Origin: a bacterium
Lineage (GTDB): Bacteria > Pseudomonadota > Alphaproteobacteria > Caulobacterales > Caulobacteraceae
DNA: 64,000 bases
Assembly (NCBI GenBank): GCA_030824495.1
Contig: JAVBXP010000015.1
Span: forward strand, 124,001-188,000
Direction of reading: 5' to 3'
Numbering within the stretch: position 1 is the stretch's first letter; every line of letters starts with the position of its first letter. Below are positions 59,093 through 64,000 of this stretch, piece by piece. The notes below the pieces were generated by a model, which saw only the letters and a list, made by a program, of their open reading frames with translations, made no database searches and was not told where the DNA came from. A program made the position numbers and the translations under genes.

Positions 59093-61272
59093 GCCTTCAC
59101 GAAGGGCAGGCTGGATGTCGGCGTGCCCGTCATGGCGAAGATGGCGTTGGCGACCGCGGGCGCGATGACCGGCGTGCCGGGTTCGCCAACCCCGCTCGGC
59201 GCATTGCCAGAGGGGACGATGTGGGTTTCCACGGTCGGCGCCTCGGTGTTGCGCAACACCCGGTAGGTGTCGAAGTTGGTCTGCTCGACCGTTCCGTCCT
59301 TCAGGGTGACCTGACCGAACAGCGCGCCGGACAGGCCATAGCAGGTGCCGCCCTCCATCTGGGCGGCGATCTGGTCGGGCGAGATGGCGGTGCCGCAGTC
59401 TATGGCGGTCACGACCTTCCCGAGTTTCGGAACCCCATCAACGAGCTTCACCTCGGCGATCTGGGCCACGACCGAGCCGAAGCTCTCGTGAACCGCGACG
59501 CCGCGGGTCCAGCCGTCGGCCGAGGTGTTGGGCCAACCGGCCTTTTCCGCCGCCAGGTTCAGCACCGCCAAGTGCCGGTTAGCGCCGGCCTTGGTGTAGA
59601 GCGCGCGGCGATACTCGACCGGATCCTTGCCGGCTTTCTTGGCCAGCTGGTCGATGGTGTGTTCCATCGCAAACGCCGTATGGGTCGCGCCGACCGACCG
59701 CCACCAGAGCACCGGCACGCCGATGTCGGGCTGAATGAGCTGGCCATCGACGATGGGCGTGGCCTTCAGATAGGGCGAGCCCTTGGCCCCCTCGACGGCG
59801 GTTTCGTCCAGCTCGGGCACGCCCATCGGCGAGCCCTTCATGATCGATTGGGTGACGATGCGATGGCGCCAGGAGGCGGGGTAGCCGTCCTTGTCCAGGG
59901 TGACCTTGACGGTGTGGTGGACGAGGGGCCGGAAGTAGCCGGCGGCCATGTCGTCCTCGCGGGTCCAGACCAGCTTCACCGGCCGATCCTTGCCGACCTT
60001 TTTGGCGATCTCGACGCACTCGACGACGTAGTCGGACTGGAAGGTGGCGCGGCGTCCGAACGAGCCGCCCGCGAACAGGGTCTCGATCTCCACCGCCCCG
60101 GGCAGCATGGCCACCACCTTGGCGGTGTTGAGCTGGTCCAGGGTTGGGATCTGGGAGCCGAAGGTCAACTTCGCCTTGCCCATGCTGACCTGCGCCACGC
60201 AGTTCATCGGCTCCATGGTGGCGTGGGCGAGATAGGGGAAATCGTAGGTCGCCTCGAACGCCTCGCCCGTGGCCTTGGCGATGTCGCCCTTGGCCTCGAA
60301 GGCCTGCCATTTCAGCTTGTCGGTGGCGGGCGTCTTGCCGGAGGCGAGGTCCTTGTAAGAGGCCAGGATGGCGTCGGAGGAGCGCTTCTCGGCGGCGTCC
60401 TCGTTCCACTTCACGCTCAGGGCGTCGCGGCCCTGCTTGGCGGCCCAGGTGGTCTCGGCCACCACGGCGACGCCGCTGGGGATCTCGTAGACCTCGACCA
60501 CGCCGGGGACTTTCTTGGCCTCCGCGGCGTCGAACGACGCGACCTTGGCCCCGAAGCGCGGGGGATGGGCGACCATCGCCACCAGCATGTTCGGCAGCTG
60601 GACGTCCTGGGTGAAGCGCGCCGTGCCGTCGGACTTGGCCTGGCTGTCCTTGCGGCGCACCCGGTCGGTGCCGATCAGGGTGAAGGTCTTGGGATCCTTC
60701 AGCGTCGGGGTGGTGGGCGGCGTCACCTTGGCGGCGTCCGGCAGCAGCTCGGCGAAGGTCGCCGACTTGCTCGAGCCCGCGTGGCTGACCACGCTGTCCT
60801 TGACGGTGAGCTCCCCGGCTGGGGCGTTCCACTTGTTGGCGGCGGCCTCGACGAACATCGCCTTGGCTGAGGCGCCGGCCTTGCGGAGCTGGTCCCAGCT
60901 GTTGGAAATCGCCGAAGACCCGCCAGTGCCTTGAACCCCCATGCCGGTGTTGGCGTAGACCTTGGCGATGGCCGGAGCTTGTTCGACGCGGACCTTTGAC
61001 CAGTCGGCGTCCAGTTCCTCGGCGACGATGGCCGCCAGACCGGCGTGGTTGCCCTGGCCAAATTCAATGTGCTTGGAGACGACGGTCACGACCCCGTCCG
61101 GGTCGATGCGGAGGAACGGGCCAAAGGCGCCGAACTCCGACTTTGCGCCGACGCTGAGCAGATCGCCGGGCGAGCAGCCGACCAGCAGGGCGCCGCTGGC
61201 CAGGGTGGCGGCGACCACGACCTCGCGGCGGGTGGCGCCGGCGACGTCGGAAGGTTTCACGGGAGCGTTCAT
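59089..61272 (-). CDS. iorB: Exported molybdopterin-binding aldehyde/isoquinoline oxidoreductase large subunit
   Basis: The 727-residue protein belongs to the single-polypeptide large subunits of the IorB type. A twin-arginine-like signal ([20 protein letters not shown]) suggests Tat export. The cofactor regions include [53 protein letters not shown] and the catalytic Glu in [14 protein letters not shown]. The ATG at 61272 removes a poorly matching N-terminal stretch. The true substrate is unknown, as related enzymes oxidise isoquinoline, aldehydes or nicotinate. It is paired with the [2Fe-2S] subunit upstream. Confidence 0.9.
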   Translation of the reverse strand: MNAPVKPSDVAGATRREVVVAATLASGALLVGCSPGDLLSVGAKSEFGAFGPFLRIDPDGVVTVVSKHIEFGQGNHAGLAAIVAEELDADWSKVRVEQAPAIAKVYANTGMGVQGTGGSSAISNSWDQLRKAGASAKAMFVEAAANKWNAPAGELTVKDSVVSHAGSSKSATFAELLPDAAKVTPPTTPTLKDPKTFTLIGTDRVRRKDSQAKSDGTARFTQDVQLPNMLVAMVAHPPRFGAKVASFDAAEAKKVPGVVEVYEIPSGVAVVAETTWAAKQGRDALSVKWNEDAAEKRSSDAILASYKDLASGKTPATDKLKWQAFEAKGDIAKATGEAFEATYDFPYLAHATMEPMNCVAQVSMGKAKLTFGSQIPTLDQLNTAKVVAMLPGAVEIETLFAGGSFGRRATFQSDYVVECVEIAKKVGKDRPVKLVWTREDDMAAGYFRPLVHHTVKVTLDKDGYPASWRHRIVTQSIMKGSPMGVPELDETAVEGAKGSPYLKATPIVDGQLIQPDIGVPVLWWRSVGATHTAFAMEHTIDQLAKKAGKDPVEYRRALYTKAGANRHLAVLNLAAEKAGWPNTSADGWTRGVAVHESFGSVVAQIAEVKLVDGVPKLGKVVTAIDCGTAISPDQIAAQMEGGTCYGLSGALFGQVTLKDGTVEQTNFDTYRVLRNTEAPTVETHIVPSGNAPSGVGEPGTPVIAPAVANAIFAMTGTPTSSLPFVKA

Positions 61273-61276
61273 GGCG

Positions 61277-61765
61277 TCAGACCTTGGCCGGAGCGACGGG
61301 CAGGACAGGCACAGGCGGCGCCAGCCCGGCCGCATCCTTGATGGCGGCCCGGACCCGTTGATAGGTGCCGCAACGGCAGATGTTGCCGTCCATGGCGCCG
61401 TCGATGTCGGCGTCGCTGGGCTTGGGCGTCTGGGTCAGCAAGGCCACCGCCGACATGATCTGGCCCGACTGGCAGTAGCCGCATTGCGGCACGTCGTGCT
61501 TGACCCAGGCGGCCTGCACCGGATGGGCGCCGCCGAGGCTTTCGATGGTGCTGATCTTCGCGGCGGCCAGGCCCTCGATGGGGGTGACGCACGACCGCGT
61601 CGGCTGGCCGTCGATGAGCACCGTGCAGGCGCCGCATTGAGCCACGCCGCAGCCATATTTCGTGCCGGTGAGCTTCAGTTCGTCCCGCAACACCCACAGC
61701 AGGGGCGTATCGGGAGCCGCCTTCACGCTCAGGGGTTTGCCGTTGACGTCCAGGGTCATGGCCAT
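61277..61765 (-). CDS. iorA: [2Fe-2S] subunit of the molybdenum hydroxylase
   Basis: The 162-residue protein has two [2Fe-2S] clusters. The plant-type one is in [20 protein letters not shown] with a fourth Cys in RSCVTPIEG. The second is in [13 protein letters not shown] and [10 protein letters not shown]. It has no signal peptide, so it would be carried out of the cell by its Tat-tagged partner. It is 4 bp upstream of iorB. Confidence 0.94.
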   Translation of the reverse strand: MAMTLDVNGKPLSVKAAPDTPLLWVLRDELKLTGTKYGCGVAQCGACTVLIDGQPTRSCVTPIEGLAAAKISTIESLGGAHPVQAAWVKHDVPQCGYCQSGQIMSAVALLTQTPKPSDADIDGAMDGNICRCGTYQRVRAAIKDAAGLAPPVPVLPVAPAKV

Positions 61766-61893
61766 GGTCTATCCCTCCCGATACGAGAAAACGTCGCGAT
61801 CTTAACAGTGCTTAACTCGCGCGGTAAAGCGGGTCTGCGTGGTGCGCTAATCAGGGATGGGATAGAACCGGCGCCAGGCGTCTGGAGAGCGAG

Positions 61894-62214
61894 ATGATCC
61901 GGGGGATTTTAGCGACGATGTTGGTGCTGGCCCTTGCGGCGTGCGCCTCCGCGCCGCTTCCGCTGGCCGCCGACGCCACGGACGCGGCCCAGACCTATGC
62001 CTGCGCGGGCGGCAAGAGCTTCACGGCCGCCTATGACCTGAAGGGCGACCGCGCGAGCGTCAGCGCCGGCGGGCGCACCTACAGCCTGCGCCATGTCCCC
62101 TCGGGATCGGGTGTGAAATACGCCAAGGACGGCGTCGAACTCCACGCCAAGGGAACGGGCGCCATGCTCGACGGCGCGGCCGGCGCGCCCTATCGCGACT
62201 GCCAGGTCGGCTAG
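61894..62214 (+). CDS. Small lipoprotein with MliC-like domain
   Basis: The 106-residue precursor has a lipobox (LVLALAACAS, Cys at about 17). A ~70-residue domain resembles MliC/PliC lysozyme inhibitors (YACAGGKSFTAAYDLKGD, then RTYSLRHVPSGSGVKYAKDG). A Cys pair (YACAGG and YRDCQVG) could form a disulfide. Such proteins protect the wall from C-type lysozyme, but the match is by pattern only. Confidence 0.75.
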   Translation: MIRGILATMLVLALAACASAPLPLAADATDAAQTYACAGGKSFTAAYDLKGDRASVSAGGRTYSLRHVPSGSGVKYAKDGVELHAKGTGAMLDGAAGAPYRDCQVG

Positions 62215-62219
62215 ATCCG

Positions 62220-63116
62220 TTGGACGCTTTCCCCGCCTTCTTTCCCCTGGCCGGCGCAACGGTGGTCATCGCCGGATCAGGCGAGGCGGCCAACGCCAAG
62301 GCGCGCCTGTTCGAAGGCTCGCCGGCCAAGGTTGTGCGGCTGGAGGGACCCCAGGCGTTCGTCGCTGGCTCCTATCTAGGCGCGACCCTGGCCTTTGTCG
62401 CCAGCAGCAACGATCTCTTCGCCCAGGCCGCCGCCCGCGCCGCGCGGGACGCCCACGTGCCGGTCAATGTCGTCGACCGGCTGCCGCTCTGCGACTTCAC
62501 CACCCCGGCGGTGATCGACCGCGGCGAGGTTGTGGCCGCCATCGGCACAGGCGGCGCGTCGCCGATGCTGGCGACCATGTTGCGCAACGATATCGAGCAA
62601 CGGGTGCCGGAGGGCGCGGGCCGAGTGGCCGCCCTGTTCCGCCAGCTCCAGGACGAGATCCGCCAGGCGCTGCCGGAGCTTCACGAACGCCGCGCCTTCC
62701 TGCGCGAGGCGCTATCGGGCCCGGCCGCTTCGGCGGCGATGAGCGGCGACATGACCGCCGCCGCCAGCCTGTTGCGCGCGGCCTTGGCCAACGGAACAGA
62801 AGCGCTTGGCAAGGTGCAGTTCATCGACGCCTCCGGGCCGCCCGACCTGCTGAGCCTGCGCGCCAGCCGCGCCTTGGCCGCCGCCGATGTACTGGCCCCA
62901 GACGCCGGCGCCGATCCCGTGATCCTGTCGATGGCCCGACGCGACGCTGAGCGTCTTGCGCCTGGCGCGGCGGGTGTGGGGGTGCTGGCCGATCTTGCGC
63001 GAAACGGGCGCCGGGTCGTGCGGCTGCTTGAGCGGCCGGCGACCCCGGCCGATGTCCAGGCCTTGGTCGAGGCGGGCGTGGTGGTCGAGATCCTGTTGGC
63101 GGCGCCGGCTTCGTGA
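62220..63116 (+). CDS. Precorrin-2 dehydrogenase/siroheme synthase-like protein with vestigial methyltransferase domain
   Basis: The 298-residue protein starts at TTG 62220. The first ~200 residues match the N-terminal half of CysG/Met8p: an NAD site TVVIAGSGEAANAKARLF, VNVVDRLPLCDFTTPAVIDR, IGTGGASPMLATMLRNDIE and VAALFRQLQDEIRQ. The last ~100 residues start GKVQFIDASGPPDLLSLRAS. This looks like a shortened and altered uroporphyrinogen-III methyltransferase domain (GAGPGxPDLLT lost). It overlaps modB by 4 bp. It may make siroheme or may have a changed role. Confidence 0.78.
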   Translation: MDAFPAFFPLAGATVVIAGSGEAANAKARLFEGSPAKVVRLEGPQAFVAGSYLGATLAFVASSNDLFAQAAARAARDAHVPVNVVDRLPLCDFTTPAVIDRGEVVAAIGTGGASPMLATMLRNDIEQRVPEGAGRVAALFRQLQDEIRQALPELHERRAFLREALSGPAASAAMSGDMTAAASLLRAALANGTEALGKVQFIDASGPPDLLSLRASRALAAADVLAPDAGADPVILSMARRDAERLAPGAAGVGVLADLARNGRRVVRLLERPATPADVQALVEAGVVVEILLAAPAS

Positions 63117-63808
63117 GCGAACTCGCGCCGGAAGACTTCGCCGCCGTCCTGCTGTCCCTGCAGGTGGCTTTGGTCGCGACCCTGTTCGGCATGCCGGTGG
63201 CCTTGGCCACCGCCTTCGCCCAGACCCGCAGCCGGTTCGCCGTTCGGGTTGTGCTCGACACCCTGGTCACCCTGCCGCTGGTGCTGCCGCCGGTTGCGAC
63301 GGGCTATTTCCTGCTGCTGATGTTCGGCCGTCGCGGCGTGGTGGGCGCCTGGCTGGAAAAGGTCGGCATCGTCTTCGCCTTCGACTGGACCGGCGCGGCC
63401 CTGGCGGCGGGAGTCATGGCCTTTCCATTGATGGTGCGGCCGATGCGGATCGCCATCGAGGCCATCGACCGTGAAGTCGACGAGGTGGCGCGGACCCTGG
63501 GGGCCAGCGGCTTCACCCGTTTCTTCCGCATCACCCTGCCGCTTGCCGCGCCCGGCGTGGCCGCCGGCGCGATCCTCGGTTTCGCCAAGGCGTTGGGCGA
63601 GTTCGGCGCGACGATCACCTTCGTGGCCGCCATTCCGGGCGAGACCCTGACCTTGCCAGCCGCGATCTATGCAGCGACCCAGACGCCGGGGGGCGAAGCC
63701 CGCGCCCTGGCTCTGTGCCTTGTGGCGGCGGTGATCGCGGTTGCTGCGGTGCTGGTCTCCGACGCGGTGGGCCGCTGGGCGGGGAGGGCGGCGCGCGGAT
63801 TGCGCTAA
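63113..63808 (+). CDS. modB: Molybdate ABC transporter permease
   Basis: The 231-residue permease has five membrane helices and the EAA loop EVDEVARTLGASGFTRFFRI before PLAAPGVAAGAILGFAKALG. The GEFGATITFVAAIPGET motif is typical of ModB/CysT. The start is GTG 63113, overlapping the previous stop (GTGA). The periplasmic binding protein and ATPase (modA, modC) are not adjacent in this window. Confidence 0.92.
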   Translation: MSELAPEDFAAVLLSLQVALVATLFGMPVALATAFAQTRSRFAVRVVLDTLVTLPLVLPPVATGYFLLLMFGRRGVVGAWLEKVGIVFAFDWTGAALAAGVMAFPLMVRPMRIAIEAIDREVDEVARTLGASGFTRFFRITLPLAAPGVAAGAILGFAKALGEFGATITFVAAIPGETLTLPAAIYAATQTPGGEARALALCLVAAVIAVAAVLVSDAVGRWAGRAARGLR

Positions 63809-63849
63809 TATAACCCGGGTAATATTGACGGTGAATAATATCCGGGTAA
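63807..63849. promoter_or_regulatory. Operator-like palindrome plus half-site before the last gene
   Basis: AATATAACCCGGGTAATATT (63807-63826) is a 20-bp palindrome with one mismatch pair. CCGGGTAA occurs in it (63815-63822) and again at 63842-63849, 27 bp later. The area is much more AT-rich than its surroundings. TTACCCGGGTAA-like sites are typical of TetR/MarR-type regulators. The target is probably the gene at 63874. Confidence 0.6.
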
Positions 63850-63873
63850 AACGGCGCTCCCCAGGAGCCGCCG

Positions 63874-64000
63874 ATGTCACACGCCATTCCCCCGTCCAAC
63901 CGCGCGGCCGTCGATCGGGCGCTCCTCGCCGCCTTCGGCACGACGGAGCTCGACGCCGTGGTCCCGCTGAGCGGAGGGTTGTCCGGTGCGCTGATCTTTC
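63874..64000 (+). CDS. Aminoglycoside phosphotransferase/choline kinase-like protein (3' end outside window)
   Basis: Only the first 42 codons are present (MSHAIPPSNRAAVDRALLAA, then LDAVVPLSGGLSGALIF). The LSGGLSGALIF segment resembles the glycine-rich nucleotide loop of APH/choline-kinase-fold proteins. AGGAG (63863-63867) precedes the ATG. The substrate cannot be judged. Confidence 0.6.
   Translation, partial: MSHAIPPSNRAAVDRALLAAFGTTELDAVVPLSGGLSGALIF

Noticed and set aside
61802..61816. TTAACAGTGCTTAA upstream of iorA as a CtrA site
   Set aside because: The spacer between the TTAA halves is 6 bp. The CtrA consensus has 7 bp, and the gene has no cell-cycle role.

Overview
The window is high-GC and densely coded. 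It comes from an alphaproteobacterium, almost certainly of the Caulobacteraceae (Caulobacter/Phenylobacterium type). The main evidence is a DivL-type pseudo-kinase with tyrosine in place of the H-box histidine, a regB-senC-regA redox cluster, a PHB depolymerase, and the conserved run rplU-rpmA-obgE-proB-proA-nadD-rsfS-rlmH-ldpF-ctpA. No tRNA, rRNA, CRISPR array, insertion sequence or prophage was found. This looks like core chromosome with small accessory pieces.

Layout. 0-4 kb: the end of sdhA, then sdhB, then a ferredoxin reductase and [2Fe-2S] ferredoxin pair. 4-9.3 kb: a methyltransferase-like gene, an ECF sigma factor, divL, and an unknown gene overlapping a small zincin. 9.3-13.3 kb: three tandem, very similar ferritin-like di-iron proteins, each with its own upstream signal. 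13.3-19.2 kb: lipocalin, LexA-controlled mmcB, regA/regB/senC, phaZ and a YgjP-type metallohydrolase. 19.2-23.1 kb: two convergent class A penicillin-binding proteins. 23.3-25.1 kb: small membrane, exported and hotdog proteins. 25.3-30.2 kb: the F1 ATP synthase operon atpHAGDC. 31-33.4 kb: a guanidine-II riboswitch with its gdx (sugE) exporter, then an S9 peptidase. 33.5-45.7 kb: a long minus-strand block of housekeeping genes. 45.7-52.3 kb: metal handling (CDF efflux and a COG0523 GTPase around a Zur-like box), ExbD, a WD40 protein, a nitroreductase, mtgA and ald. 52.4-63.8 kb: a molybdenum island, followed by the start of a phosphotransferase-like gene.

Working together. The most interesting pattern is a 14-bp palindrome, TGACG-N4-CGTCA. 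It lies upstream of the ferredoxin reductase/ferredoxin operon and upstream of each of the three di-iron paralogs, about 7-10 kb away. This suggests one regulon in which ferredoxin reductase and ferredoxin feed electrons to three related di-iron oxygenases of unknown substrate. The molybdenum island holds the cofactor pathway (moaA-moaD-moaE-moaB-moaC-moeA), cofactor finishing proteins (MocA-like, XdhC-like), an exported two-subunit xanthine-oxidase-family enzyme (IorAB type) and a molybdate permease subunit.

Other points to note are two adjacent genes (rsfS and rlmH) that appear to start with CTG, a catalytically dead LytM protein (LdpF type), a ten-fold heptad repeat in a DUF202 protein, an unusually short AtpC, and three copies of a ~115-bp inverted-repeat element.
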